A DNA stretch of 64,000 nucleotides from Dolomedes plantarius (GCA_907164885.2 OU015503.1:69547280-69611279), one strand, 5' to 3'. Positions 35,076-47,790 are shown, counted from the stretch's first letter. The notes: a model not told the origin generated them from the sequence alone. Numbers and translations are program-made.

Positions 35076-35596
35076 CAGGGCGATTTCTTTGCCCACAATG
35101 AAATGATCTTAGTTCACTCATATTCACTGTATTTGGTTCTTCTGTCTGTCTATACCCTCTATGCGTTTGACACCCTCTTTCTGTCTCTTTCTTTCAGTTG
35201 AAAAAGGCATTTTTGACAAATTATTTAACCCCCTGGTTTGGTATTAAAAAAAATTCAAAATCATACCACCACAGACACCAATTTATGGATGGAATAATAT
35301 GCCATAAACGCTTTTCCAGAATAAAGTGTGACGGAAAATAATGCGTCTCAAACTCAAGGAAGTTCAAAAGACAATTATTAATTTTTTTTTTTTCAAATCG
35401 TACTAAATGTTCAAAAGACACCCGATATGATTTCCTTTGTACTTAAAGGATAAAAAAAAATTCATCCCGTAGGATCATAGAAATAGTGGTCAAACTTCAC
35501 TTCCTGGGCCACGCCCTCAGGTGCAGAGTTTACTTAAGTGCGAAAGAAAAAGGATAAAAAAAATTATTTATCTACATGTGCGAAAGAAAAATGAAC
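35076..35596. other. AT-rich DNA with a short dispersed repeat
   Basis: The segment around 35480-35530 (CCTGGGCCACGCCCTCAGGT) is related to reverse-oriented copies near 49760-49810 and 56600-56650. I see nothing else. Confidence 0.5.
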
Positions 35597-35600
35597 TTAA

Positions 35601-36339
35601 GGGGACTCACTACCCTTAAATCTTTAAAACATTCGATTTTTTGAAAAAAATATGTTAAAGCCTGATCATATCTGAAAAAAATAAAGCAAACCGGATGAAA
35701 ATATTCAGCTTAGTTCAAGAGATATTGATATTCTAATTATTTAATTACTGATCAAGTTTATATTGAGAAAAATTTTAAACTCATTTTTCTCAAAATGTAA
35801 TTTTGCATCATTCCTCAAATGATATCTCGAAAACTATGAAGCATAATTCCATGAAATTTTTATCACTGCATAATCATGCTACTTTATTGCGTCTGAACTA
35901 GAATTATTGTAATCACGGCACATTTTGTTATTTTTCAGGGGTAAATTAATGCAAAAATTTAAGGAAATTTTTGAGTATATTTTGTTCAGTTTTAAAAAAA
36001 AATGAAAAAATATTTTTGTGTTGAATGTTTTATGTTCAATTGTATTTTGAAATATTTTAAATATAAAACAGGAATTATACGTTTAAATGTAAAATTAATT
36101 CCATAGTTCTGCGAGCAAGCCAGTATACAATAAAAATACTTAAAAACAAGGTATATCTAAAGCATTTTTAAAAAAAAAATATTATTTAAAATTATTTTGA
36201 GAGTTGAAAATTTGTTTATTAAAATAAATACATGAATTTACCATATACATAAAATTTGGAAAAATTGGGAGTAAATTGAAATAGTTACAAAGAGTCAAAA
36301 CGTATGAAAATTTCCTCGACTTAAGGGTCGTGAGTCTCC
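35601..36339. mobile_element. MITE with GGGGACTCAC ends at TTAA (739 bp)
   Basis: Left end GGGGACTCACTACCCTTAA and right end (complement) GGAGACTCACGACCCTTAA, flanked by TTAA at 35597-35600 and 36340-36343. TTAA duplication and G/C-run ends suggest piggyBac-type mobilisation. The interior is non-coding and very AT-rich. Confidence 0.8.
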
Positions 36340-36343
36340 TTAA

Positions 36344-37481
36344 TTAAAAATGGTTAAATATATGATTTAAGACGCAAGGGAATTTAATTTATAGGTAAGT
36401 GTAGACTAAAATATTCAGTGTATTTCAAATATTTAGTGCTTATATATGGATGTATATTTTGATGGCCTTTTTGTGCACGTACTTGTATTCCGGGCTCTGG
36501 TAATTACTGAAAGCAAACCTAAGAAAATCTTCCTCCAATTCTAGTAGTGATACAGTATGAAAGTGGAGTATAGTTTTTTTTTTTCACGCAATAGGTTTTT
36601 GCCGTATGTAAAGCACATACGGCATTATTACACTCATACATTATATTATTATATACACTCATACACCATATTATTACACTCATACATTAATTTTTATATT
36701 ACTACTTTATGACTACTATAAAATCACGAATTTGATGAAGTTTTTAGCCGAACAGAGAAGATAAATGTAGAAGGTTGCATATTAGGGTACCTTAAACTAT
36801 ATAATTCAAAACATTTAATAAAGTAATGTCACCGTATTCTAAACATAAATTATAAACAGTTTTCTCGCTAAATGTAAATCAATCTTTACAAAACCCAGCG
36901 TCATAATACTTTGGGAAACCTAATATTTCGAGCATATCTACAAACTTCGTGGCAAAGCCATATAATTAGAAAACTTCTGCCGAGTTCCGGATCGAATTCG
37001 GCATTTCTATTATGAAGGCATTATAAATAATCTCTCTGAAGTCCGAAAACTCCCAGTTGTTGATCTCTGTTTCGATTTTAAAGTTTGCATAAAATATTCA
37101 ATTCATCGGAAAAGTCCAACTGGAGTCTTGAATTTAAAATACTTGGATGCTATTTTAACTGCATTAGAATGCAACTCAAATATAATATAAACATACACAA
37201 ATCTGAATATTAATTCTTAATGAATAATTTATACCTTAGACTGGTGCTCACGACAGTTGCGACTCAGCCGGGAAAAATGTGTGATGAGACAGATTAAACA
37301 AATGAATATTAATTATTTGTAGGTTCGGAAATTTAAATGCAATATTTGATTTTAGCCTTAACACGACCTTATAGCTATTCAAATGTTGATTCTGCATAGA
37401 TCAAACACATTTTTGCCAGCATATAGTCATTTCGCTATTTAATACACACACCTTTTAAAGTTCTCTTATTTTTATTTATTT
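36344..37481. other. AT-rich intergenic DNA
   Basis: An imperfect repeat of ACACTCATACATTATATT lies near 36625-36695. Otherwise nothing supportable. Confidence 0.45.
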
Positions 37482-37492
37482 TTGTATATATA

Positions 37493-37530
<38 letters not shown>

Positions 37531-38006
37531 CTAGTAGGTAACCCGTCATTTTGACGTCATAATGGAAAAAGCATATGAAAGTTAAAAAATATCTAACAAT
37601 ATTACATTTAATCCACACCTTGTAAAAGCAAACCCTATCATTATTTTTTATTTATTTAGTTTTTCATGCGATTGGAGTAGTAGACTGCCATCCATTTTTT
37701 TACAGTTCACTACGCGATTCATTCACATTCAACTTTGTTTACTTTCAGAATTCATCGCAAAGGTAAACAGATTTTTAAAAACTTTTAAAGGTACAGCTAA
37801 AAACATCCAATTTTTTTTAGTTCTGAATGTTTTATAGAAAAATAGGCTGAACAAATATGATTTGATGGAGAAGATATTTGTTTTTAGGTAAGAAAAAATT
37901 CTGATCCATATCTGAAAATGAAATTAAGCCTAATCGGCGGTTTGTTTACTGAGGGCTTCAGTTGAAAGATCAGTACAGCCCGGAAGTGTCATACAGAGAC
38001 AACGGC

Positions 38007-38010
<4 letters not shown>
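37531..38010 (-). mobile_element. Helitron-like element abutting a TA array
   Basis: Minus-strand 3' end: hairpin CGTCA-AAA-TGACG, then 9 bases, CTAG, T. The 5' side reads ATATATAATAGCCGTTGTCT after the long TA array at 38010-38087, so the exact 5' TC is obscured by TA expansion. A second TA tract (37482-37531) lies at the other side. Confidence 0.6.

Positions 38011-38087
<77 letters not shown>
38010..38087. repeat. (TA)n microsatellite, ~78 bp
   Basis: Uninterrupted TA at the 5' boundary of the Helitron-like element, probably grown from its TA-rich 5' terminus. Confidence 0.95.
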
Positions 38088-38089
<2 letters not shown>

Positions 38090-38327
38090 AATCCCGGTAT
38101 AAAGGGCTAGTCAAAAACAGTGATTTTTTTTATGTTTGGTAGTATTGATAAAATAAACTTTTGACTGGTATAAGAGGCTTAAGTCTATCAATTTTGCATA
38201 CAAAATTACATTTTGTTGTACAAAAGACTTAAGTCGAAATTTAATCCTGCTTTTGATACAAAAGCCAATAACTTGGTATATTTTAATCACTGTTTTTGGC
38301 TTAAGCCGTTTATACCGGGCTTCAAAT
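38085..38327. mobile_element. MITE with CCCGGTATAAA TIRs (~240 bp)
   Basis: ATTTGAATCCCGGTATAAAG at the left pairs with the complement at the right, and pairing resumes at CAAAAACAGTGATT on both sides, giving arms of about 40 bases with a few mismatches. Non-coding. Confidence 0.75.
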
Positions 38328-38823
38328 AAATAAATAATAAATAATAATAATATATATACTAAAGTGACAGAATAACTGGGATTGACGATCACATATGAAA
38401 TTCGCAACAACACACTCTATCTCGTATATGGTCAGCAAACAATGTATACATATGTACTAACATCCGTGGAAGCTTAATAGTCTAGTCAAATTACGATTTG
38501 ACCTGGGCAAAATTGCTTCACAAGCGATTGAAGTGCTATTCAACTCAACAAATCTTGCCTTTTAACATATCCGAAATCAGACAAAATCCGATCATGGGAA
38601 AGCCCCTAAAAATAAAAATAAAAATGGCGGCCATTTTTCTAAATTATCGTATTTGTTAGTATGAGATGAAATGGTTTCTAATGTGTAATTTTAATGTGTC
38701 GTGGGGTAATTTTGAGAGATATTTCAAAATTAAGATTTTAATTAAAGAATGTACGGGGAAATACCATGGATAAGGCTTTTTGAGACAATGAGCGTGGGAA
38801 CTGGTACCCCGGAGAGTTAGCAA
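38328..38823. other. AT-rich intergenic DNA
   Basis: Nothing supportable. Confidence 0.45.
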
Positions 38824-38825
38824 TA

Positions 38826-40119
38826 CAGAGGCTGTTCGCACATTTTTTAGACGATTTTGGTAAGCGGAAATAAAAAATCGTTTGCTGCAAAAGAAATAAT
38901 AGCAATTGTACTATGTTTTTAAAAGTCAAAATTATCGTCTGCGGCTTGAAAGTCTTGTTTTTATTCAAAATGGCGTTTTTAACAAAGCAGTGGTTCGAAG
39001 GCTACATTTATGCTCTTTCCGAAGAGAAATATGCATACTCCGTTATCCAAAAACGATGTGAGAGTCATGGTTTTGTGATATCTAAAGCGTCGATAGGTAT
39101 TATCGTCAACAAGAAAGGAAACAATCGTCAAATCGGAGCCTCAAGTGGGACAAAAATTCCAAACAAGTATCCAAGGAAAAAACGGACATCTTCGACTATT
39201 GCAAAGGTAAGTTGTTTAATGTTAAAAGAAAATCCCCCTAGTCAAAGGACAGTTGCAAAATCATTAAAATGCTCAGTGTCCACTGTAAACAAAATGATAA
39301 ACGTTGATTTAAATCTTAAGATAGCGAATAAACGCAATGTGCATCGTCTTCTTCCAAATCCTATCGCTGAACGCAGGACACGCTGCAGAATTCTATATGA
39401 GAAACACTTATCCAAAGAAAAATGAAAAACAATTGTCACAATAGATGAATCATGGGTGTATTTAAATGATTGCAACAAAAAAGGTGTCATTTATTATCAT
39501 AAAAGGGGAGAAAATAATTTAAGTACATGGTTCAAAGAATCGAAAGAAAGTTTTTCTAAGGGATTCATGATTGTTGCTGGTTTTTCTTATAATGGCAAGT
39601 TAAAAATAAAGAGAGTGGAAAATAATGTCACGATAACTCCAAATACTATCAGGAACATATTTTATCGCCAATTTTTCTGAATGAAATACCATCGCTTTAC
39701 CCACAGTGCCATCAATCTGTGAGACTCCATCAGGACAAAGCTAGCAGTCACACATCAAAATCCACTGTAAATTTCCTAAAAGAAATGGAACAAAAAACTG
39801 GTATCAAGGCCATACCCTTCACTGATACCCCTACTAAATCTCCCGATGTATCACCTATGGATTTTTGTGCTTTCGGACTTTTAAAATCTGCATTATTCAA
39901 ACGTCGTCCCAAAACCCTTACAGGAAAGCTGTTCAGGAGGAATGGGATAGAATACCTCTTCTGACACTTCAAAAGGCATTATTATCCTGGAAATTGCGGT
40001 GTCGAAAGATAGTTCAGAATAAGGGATGACAAATAGAACATTTAAAACACAAGAATGTTATGTAATTTAGTTTTGTGAATACAATATACATCGTCTAAAA
40101 AATGTGTGAACAGCCTCTG
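38826..40119 (+). mobile_element. rosa-like (DD41D) mariner element, copy 2
   Basis: Same ~30-base terminal repeats as 8595-9899 (CAGAGGCTGTTCGCAC...), flanked by TA at 38824-38825 and 40120-40121. Length is 1294 bases and it is very similar to copy 1 across its whole length. Confidence 0.9.
38970..40064 (+). pseudogene. Decayed DD41D mariner-family transposase, copy 2
   Basis: Same start (MAFLTKQ) and catalytic motifs (TIDESW, LHQDKASSHTS, SPDVSPMDF, 41 residues between the last two Asp) as copy 1, but different lesions: a nonsense TGA at 39423-39425 where copy 1 has Trp, a one-base deletion near 39630, and a 7-base deletion near 39925 that shifts the C-terminus. It also lacks one Gln codon near the start. 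Because the damage is independent, both copies were intact or nearly so when they inserted. Confidence 0.85.
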
Positions 40120-40121
40120 TA

Positions 40122-41059
40122 TATAAATATATGCACATATAAATCCTTTCACAGAGGCCTATTCATAAATCAATTCATTCCTAGGTCAACATGCTTAAAG
40201 TACAGACGCACAAAGCAGTACAGTATATAAATATTTATCAAACAGTGTAATTATCATCATAGAGACACGTAGAATGCCACTTTTGATCCACAAACTTCCT
40301 TGATATGTATAAAGCCGAGAAAATAAAAATCATTGAAAGAATCTATTGTTTTGCCTCCCTTAATTTTATTGAATATCCATACCATATGTTTTTCATACGT
40401 CGATTCATGCCACGCCATATTAATGATGAATAAAAAATGAGTTAAATAATATAAAAGGGGAAAAAAAGTCCTTTTAGAATAATATTCTTAAATTTTTTTC
40501 CCGAGCATACTTATTTCTTAATCTGCAGAAAGTATCTTTTACTCTCCTCGTTTTAAATTTTACTTCCGAACACCACATTCTAGCATCATTAGGTGGATGG
40601 AAATTTCAAAAAAAAATTTCTTTTCTCATTTTCCAAAAGTTTTAACCGTTCATTTTCCTAATTAAATCCTAGAGATCCACCTTTAAAAATGTCTAGACTT
40701 TTAAACGTCAAGTTAACAGAAAATGAACTCCAGGTTTTACAGTTATAACAGATGGCATTTCATAATCAGTTCTCTTTATATGTAACAATTATACAACCTT
40801 TTTGAATTCATTAAAAAAAATGGAATTTCGAAATACATTCGAACAATGTCTCTTAAGGTAACTGATATTTAAACTATCATAATTTTAAAGTCTAAAGATA
40901 GTTTAGGTTTTAACTAGTTCAGATACATCTAATCCCTCGTGTTACATATTCAATAGTTATAAAGAATTGCATGAAGGTTTACTTTAAGATTATTTACAGA
41001 ACTATTTTAATGAAGTTAAGCCGTTAATATTTCATGTATATTGAAGAATGTCTTTAGAT
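40122..41059. other. AT-rich intergenic DNA
   Basis: Nothing supportable. Confidence 0.45.
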
Positions 41060-41336
41060 CAGTGGTTTTTAACGTTTTCTTGATCAGGGACCACTTGCAA
41101 AATAAATAAATATATAAATAAAATTAATATCGGGGACAATCTGCTAACCAAATAAGGGAAAAAGGTGCATTCAAAAATTTTTTTTAAATTTTCAATATTT
41201 AACTTTATGTACAAAATAAGAATAATTAATATTTTCTACTACGTTGAAGAAACTTAGAATTCGCAAATAAGTATGCTGTAACCTCGTGGTTAAAATTGAT
41301 TGTTCATGGTTTCCATAGACACAAACTACTCTTTCA
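41060..41336. mobile_element. Possible hAT left end (relic)
   Basis: CAGTGGTTTTTAACG at 41060 followed by GGGACCACTTGC looks like a hAT terminus. No partner end or target duplication was found, and a Helitron begins at 41337. Confidence 0.35.
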
Positions 41337-42001
41337 TCTATATGTATATAAAATAGTTCCGTAACTGACTCACTGACTGACATACAACGCACAGACCAAA
41401 CCGCTCAACCTAAAGGGCTCAAATTTTGCATAGCGATTCTTCTTATAGTGTAGGGGTGCACTAAGATAGATTTTTGAAAAATTCTTCTTAGATTTTTTTA
41501 AATTAAATTTTTAAGCTGTTTTAGTAACTTTTTTTAAGTTTTCATTTAAAATAATAATTCGAGGGTTATAAAATTTAAATCATGAGAAAGATCCTAAAAA
41601 TTCCTTTAAAATGAAATCTTTTTCGAATATTTGCCTCCATTGTCTGATTTTTGGTGAATTTTTAAAGATTGATTTTTAGAATTTAATTTATTAAATGCTG
41701 ATCACATGATTTCTTTTTCTGGTACTTTAAATAAATTTATCGTCACGTGCATAACTAAATAGACAAAAAAAATTATTTTTCTTTCTAATGCAGCAGACGA
41801 TTGGATATTATCTAAAAAAAACTAAATATCCCTTACGATTTTTTTATAAATATACATATATATTTTTTTAACATCAATTGTATACATTGATCGTCGTATT
41901 TATTATAAATATATATATTTAATTTTTTGCCTTAACTGCATACATTGACCGTTGTATTTAATTTGAATGTACTCCGTAGCGAAGTGCGGGTTTTCAGCTA
42001 G
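41337..42001 (+). mobile_element. Helitron-like element, copy D (665 bp), complete
   Basis: 5' TCTATATGTATATAAAATAG preceded by A; 3' CCGTAGCGAAGTGCGG hairpin, 8 bases, CTAG followed by T. This is the cleanest copy of the family and defines both termini. Non-coding. Confidence 0.8.
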
Positions 42002-43288
42002 TTTTACATACAAAGGCAAAACTAAAAAACAACAAAAGTGAGTAAAAATTAAATTTTAGAGTACTAAATTTATATAAACAGATATTACTTGCAAATATCA
42101 TTTGTATTTAACGAAATAGACAATGGTATTGTATTTTATATGTATTGTATATATGTAATTTGTATTTAACAAAATGTATAACGTAATCAGGCGAGTGGTC
42201 TACAAATGTAGACCAACCACATAAACCACACGTGTACGCACCCGTTGAGAAGCGAAACGATACTAGTTGCGTAAAACAATACATTTCGAACAGCTACTGA
42301 GAAGGCAGCGCGTGAGGGCGCCATATATTAGAAATTATATTACTTAAAATATACCTGGTCTACGATCGCAGTCCACGCGCCTAACGGACAGTTAAAGTTC
42401 CATCGTATGCAAAGAGAAATGTTCCATCACTTACGGGAAACAGTGATTGAAAACTTCTGAATAACCAGAATGCAACGAAACATTTGGCTTCATGTGTTAT
42501 GATCAAATTAATAGATATTCGTCAGAACGAGAAGCCTTGGTGGTGGTGTTGTTATTGTTTCTAATCCCATGATATCTAGTTCTGTGAATCCGTAAATCCC
42601 CAGAAGGTCTATTAATCCTTTCAAGGGCTACAACTTCCACCGCTTGCCCGGTGCAGATTTTCCCCCGATATTTTTTAACCTAAACAATCTTGAAAAATTT
42701 TTAAATTGAAGGTTGCAAAATGTTTTTATTTCTTTAAACTGATAACAGATGGCAGTACTAGCCGTTTTTCTGCTCATTGAACTGGAATACATTGAAAGCA
42801 AGAGAAAATAAGCGTGGATTTAGGCGTTTAAACTGTGCAAACAGCGGCTCTCAAATGGTTAATAGGCGTGGATCGCTAAGAAAGTCCTCCGTAGATAAAC
42901 ATGTCAGGATGTGGCCTTGGGATCTACTGCTCAGTATTGCACTTTTTAGAAGTAGGGAAATGTTTAGTTTTGTAAATTTCAGATACCTCAAGTGGCATTA
43001 GCACACCAAGAGTTTGCAGTTTGATCAGCTCTATGATACTTGAACATAAGAGTAAGGCTTTGGTGTGATTGTCATTATGAACAATTCACAAATGCGAAAA
43101 TCGTTGAAATATTTGATGTAAATTGGGGAGGGGGTAAGAAAATTCTGAAAGAAAAGACGTAGGAAGTGGGGGGAGGCGCACAGAAGGCCAAGGAGGGAAG
43201 TTTTCAAGACTAAAAGACCCCGCGAGGGGCACATGCGTTTACGAAGCTAACAGATTACGGAAGGAAAACCAGAGACGGCCGGAAAATT
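42002..43288. other. Intergenic DNA, mixed composition
   Basis: Some GC-richer patches (42180-42430, 43120-43260) but no recognisable gene, repeat partner or element end. The 74-codon frame at 42777-43001 has no recognisable motif. Confidence 0.4.
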
Positions 43289-43702
43289 GAATAATTACAA
43301 GATAAAAAGAACTTTTTCTATACCATGTTTTTAAATTTTCTGTTGAATCATAAATTTGACAATTCTATGTATTAATAAATACTTAAATTTTTTTTTGATG
43401 AATTATCCCATCAACTAGAAAGAAAATGAAGTTAATTGGAAGTTAACTAGCATTTAACTTTTCGTTCCCGTTCCGGTCGATAGATGGCTGCACCAGTCTA
43501 CAAAACAAAATTAACTGAAAATAATTTAAAATTAATTTAATTCTGCCTAAAGATGACTAAAAGTATTGAAAAAATGCACTGTCATCGTGTTCTGAGCTAT
43601 TCTAAAAGTTTCAAATGTCTAGCTAATCGGGAAGTTAGTTAAAAATCGATTGCAAGATTTGTACTAGACAAACACACAAGAAAGCAAGTTAATAAAAGAA
43701 TG
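43289..43702 (+). repeat. Dispersed LINE-tail-like repeat, copy 2
   Basis: Full-length relative of 6438-6857. The A/C-rich tail is shorter here. Confidence 0.65.
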
Positions 43703-43709
43703 GTAAAAA

Positions 43710-43897
43710 AATGAGACTGTTTGGTTTGGTTTTGGAGCAGTACGGTCATTTTTTGGCTACCCGAGGGCTAATTAGACCTGCACCTACTGCCTAAAGCAGA
43801 TTCCGAACGGCTGCAAAAATCCATGGCAAGAGGGGACTCGAACCCACGGACACTGGTACCAAATGGCAAAGTCCTAGCCATTCGGCCCCGAGAGATA
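43710..43897 (-). mobile_element. tRNA-derived SINE
   Basis: Minus strand: A-box-like GGCCGAATGGCTAGGA (43872-43887) and B-box GGTTCGAGTCCC (43833-43844), then CTCTTGCCATGG and a body extending to about 43710. It lies directly downstream of the LINE-tail-like repeat. Confidence 0.75.
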
Positions 43898-44002
43898 AGA
43901 CAGAGTGATGAATGATAATCAGAATTAATGGAATAGCGTGAATGATTAATTACATGCAAAGACATTTCAAGGGAGCAGATAAAGATAATGCAGACATCTC
44001 TA

Positions 44003-44112
<110 letters not shown>

Positions 44113-44169
44113 TCTTTCAGGTTGATGAATTGTGCTGGTGTTGTCAGGTTTAATAATGTTTTTATTTAA

Positions 44170-44195
44170 TATATATATATATATCTATATATATC

Positions 44196-44227
<32 letters not shown>

Positions 44228-44247
44228 TATAAAATATATATATATAA

Positions 44248-44311
<64 letters not shown>
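44170..44311. repeat. (TA)n microsatellite, interrupted
   Basis: TA repeats with a few AAAA and TATC interruptions. They run straight into the 5' end of the Helitron-like element (GTATATAAAACAG). Confidence 0.9.
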
Positions 44312-44317
<6 letters not shown>

Positions 44318-45070
44318 AAACAGTTCCCTGACTGACAGATAACGTACAGACCAAACCGCTGGACCTAAAGGGTTGAAATTTTGCATGGCGATTCTTCTTA
44401 TACTGTAGGGGTGCGCTAAGAAAGAAATTTGAAAAATTCTTAGATTTTTTAAAATTTAATTTTTAAGCTATTTTCGTAACATTCTTTAAAGTTTGCATTT
44501 AAAATAGTAATCTGAGGCCTATAAAATTTACAGCACGAGAAAGATCATAAAAATTCGTTTAAAATGAAATCTTTGCCTCCATTTTCTGAGTTTTGGTGAA
44601 TTTTAAAGATTAATTTTTATAATCTAATTTATTAAATGCTGATCCCGTGGTTTCTTTTCTTTGTGTGATACTTTAAATTAATTTTGCGTCACGTACATAA
44701 CAACGAAATAAAGAGACAAAAACAATTTTTTCTTTATAATGCGGCAGACAATTGGACATTATCCAAAAAATATTAAAATGCAGTAAAAGAAATGTTCTTC
44801 AAACTGTACTATAATAACTGTGCTATATTTTTTAGTATGTTCTATTAGATTTAATTTGAATATTTTCGTCTACGTTATTTTGTCTATAAAAATATCCGTT
44901 ACGATTTTTTTATAAATATATATTTTTGGTTTTTTTCGCATTAATTTCATACATTAACCGTTGTATTTATTATAAATATATTTTTTTTGTTTTTTTGGCA
45001 TTAACTGAATACATTGGCGGTTGAATTTAATTTGAATGTACTCCGTAGCGAAGCACGTGTATTCAGCTAG
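44312..45070 (+). mobile_element. Helitron-like element, copy C
   Basis: Homologous to 41337-42001 from GTATATAAAACAGTTCC to the 3' end. The terminus is CTAG at 45067-45070 followed by T. The 5' TC cannot be fixed because of the TA array. Confidence 0.75.
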
Positions 45071-45175
45071 TCCTTAACTAAGACCGCGGAATTATTACAA
45101 ATAGGGAATATTTTTAAAAAGAACCTTATTCACAATCTGAGTCAACAGGAACAATTTTCAAGTCGGAAAACATTT

Positions 45176-45360
45176 AATGGTTAATTCGGCTAAGATGCTG
45201 ACTTCTAGATTCAGCGTGGGGGTTCAAGTCCCCCAGTTCTCATGGATGTTTGTGACTTATCGGAATCGGCCCTAAACTGTAGGTCCCGATCTAATTAGCC
45301 CTTGTGTAGCTAAACTTAATTGCAGCTCTCTCAACCAACGTAATCATGAATAAAGATACT
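45176..45360 (+). mobile_element. tRNA-derived SINE
   Basis: A-box-like GGCTAAGATGCTG (45188-45200) and B-box GGTTCAAGTCC (45221-45231), followed by a ~110-base non-tRNA body ending near AATAAAGATAC. Inserted just downstream of Helitron copy C. Confidence 0.75.
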
Positions 45361-46217
45361 TCTTTTACCCCATCACTTCAATTAAATTTCAAATGAGCAT
45401 ACCATTCGTCTAAACTTAATCATCCAAGGCCATTTTCACACAAATTTCACCCTCGATATTTTAGAGAAAACTATCTCATACAGTTTTGCTGCAAGGAGAC
45501 TTTAACGCAATACGAAAACGAATTAATAATTAGAGGAGAAAAATGAGATTTTTATTTAATAATTTACAACTCCGGGAACGTGAATACCATGTCTAACAAA
45601 AATTCAGAATACAATGTAGAAAAAAAATAAGCACTTCCTAGAAGCAATCTTATTTTGAATATGACACATTTCACCGAAGCAATATTTCCTTGAAGCACAG
45701 TTGGTAAAATAGCGTCTCTCTCTATCCAAACACATAATAAAATTCACACGACGAGGAAATAACATTTCCCGCTGTTCAGACAAACTAAAAATACTCTGCT
45801 ACACGATAATAGCGTGGCTCATCGTAAACAGAATAGGTAAAACGCTATATTGGCTTTGCACGCGGCTGGAGAGCTAATCATGGATTTAGATACCTCTTCT
45901 AGCACACAGATGGCATCAAGGAAATTTGAAATGAGCGGTCCAGTCTTTGAAAAGTAAGGAAGGAGATAAAATAAGATTTAAATCTCTAGTTTCTTTTATC
46001 CTCCATGGAATTACTTATTTACTTATGGCAGCAATCTCTTGCCAAATTAGGTCGCACTTTAATTTCATCTTAAAGCTGATAAATAGATAAAAAAAATTCC
46101 ATCGGGATTCTGCCACATATGCCACAATTCGAAATATAAGAACTTTTCCTTGGAACTTATCATATTGGTGTTGCAGCTTTGAGAAACATTAATAAATCAA
46201 TAACCTATGGTACGGAT
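45361..46217. other. AT-rich intergenic DNA
   Basis: Nothing supportable. Confidence 0.45.
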
Positions 46218-46221
46218 TTAA

Positions 46222-46850
46222 GGGGACAAGTGACTTTCAAAGTCGAATTTTTTAACTCTCAATTTTTAATACAGAATTCAATTCTCAATTCAATTTTCTC
46301 AATTCCTATTTACACAATGAGAAATTTTTTTTTTTTTTTTTACGACTTAAAGCACCCTTAGAACTCAAAATAAGGAATTTTTGGCAGAATAATGCCTGTT
46401 TTTCCATAAAAAAAATTTCAAAAATACTTTTTTCAAAATGCTCCATGCACATTCCATATCAGTTAAAAGCATTAACTTTTTTAATTGTACCGTTGCATTC
46501 ACTCATTTATTAAATCTAAAGCCTTAAATGTTATTTTCAAACTCTACCTGTTATTTTATGTTTTTGCATGATTTCACTTTATGTCATGTTCTATAAATTT
46601 TAAAAAATATGCGCGATTTCAAAGAGTGATGCACAGTTTTGCGACAAACATCTCCATGAACAAGCCTGAGAAATTTGTAAGAAATCGGAAGAAAAGGAAC
46701 GAACTTGAAGAATTTTGAAAAATGCTAGCATTTTTGAACAATTTTTTGATAAACAGGTCTCATTCTGTCCCTATATATTTATTTTTTGCATTCTAAGTGT
46801 CTTCGATGCATTTGAAAAGAATTTTAATTATGTCCATGTGGTATAAAGAG
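46222..46850. mobile_element. TTAA-type MITE, right end not found
   Basis: TTAA (46218-46221) followed by GGGGACAAGTGACTTTCAAA resembles the complemented right end of the MITE at 7007-7702. The far end is missing, perhaps cut by the repeat starting at 46853. Confidence 0.5.
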
Positions 46851-46852
46851 TA

Positions 46853-47266
46853 AATAATCACAAGATCAAAAGAACTTTTCATATACCATGTTTTTGAATT
46901 TTCTGTTGAATCATATAAACTTGACAATTCTATGTATTAATAAATACATTTTAAAAAATTGTTTGATAAATTATCCCATCAACTTGAAAGAAAATGAAGT
47001 TAATTTGAAGTTAGCTTGCGTTTAACTTTTCGTTCCCGTCCCGGCCGACAGATGGCAGCATCAGTCTACAAAACAAAATTAACTTATGACTTCAATCCTG
47101 CTTAAAGATGGCTAAAAGTATTAAAATAATGCATTGTCATCGTGTTCTGAGCTATTCTAAAAGTTTCAAATGTCTAGCTAGTCGGGAAGTTAGTTAAAAA
47201 TCGATTGCAAGATTTGTACTGGACAAACACACACACACAAACAAGAAAGCGAGTTAATAAAAACAT
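46853..47266 (+). repeat. Dispersed LINE-tail-like repeat, copy 3
   Basis: Relative of 6438-6857 and 43289-43702. Keeps the (CA)n then AAGAAAGCGAGTTAATAAAA tail. Confidence 0.65.
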
Positions 47267-47284
47267 AGTGAATATCGAAAATTA

Positions 47285-47500
47285 AAGAAAAATACGGTTG
47301 AAATGTTGTGTTCCCTCAAAGGGAACAGGGCGCCCTCATAAGCCACTCTGAATTTAGCACTGAGGGTCCTCTATTCGAAGCTCGACAAGATTCACTGCTT
47401 GCTCTCGTAAAATCCGAGGTGCTCGGACAAAACTTCGGTGGCGCAGGGCAAAATGCCGGTCTCCTACCGTTGTGTTACCCATTAGCCGTGAGCTGAACAG
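47285..47500. other. GC-richer unidentified segment
   Basis: Composition is clearly different from flanking DNA and it contains GGTGGCGCAGGGCAAAATGC, which has an A-box-like look, but no matching B-box. Perhaps a SINE remnant. Confidence 0.3.
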
Positions 47501-47790
47501 AAGCAGCACCTACAGCTATCAAATGTTGGTTGGCTTTGTTGGCGCAGGGTCCAGAAACAACAAGCTGCGCCAAACGCACGACGAGGGCAGAACCAATACA
47601 ATAATCTATAATCTATAGATATATTAGAACCTGTAATATATCAATAGAACCAATAATCTATACATATATTACAGAAGCCGCACCTACAGTTATCAAATGT
47701 TGGTTGGTTGGTAGGGTTTCGTTGGCGCAAGGTCCAGAAGCAACAAGCTGCCCTAAACTTACGACGATGGCAGAACCAATACAAATTTAT
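47501..47790 (+). repeat. Duplicated GTTGGTTGG...GCGCCAAACGC repeat
   Basis: Two copies (47501-47610 and 47674-47790) share GCACCTACAG, TATCAAATGTTGGTTGG and GTTGGCGCAGGGTCCAGAAA-type sequence. Related segments end each B unit at 24347-25570. The two half-sites GGCGCA and TGCGCC make it partly self-complementary. Confidence 0.65.

Noticed and set aside
43800..43897. tRNA gene on the minus strand (also 45176-45245 and 20474-20530)
   Set aside because: A- and B-boxes are present but the acceptor stem does not close and non-tRNA sequence follows directly, so these are SINE heads.
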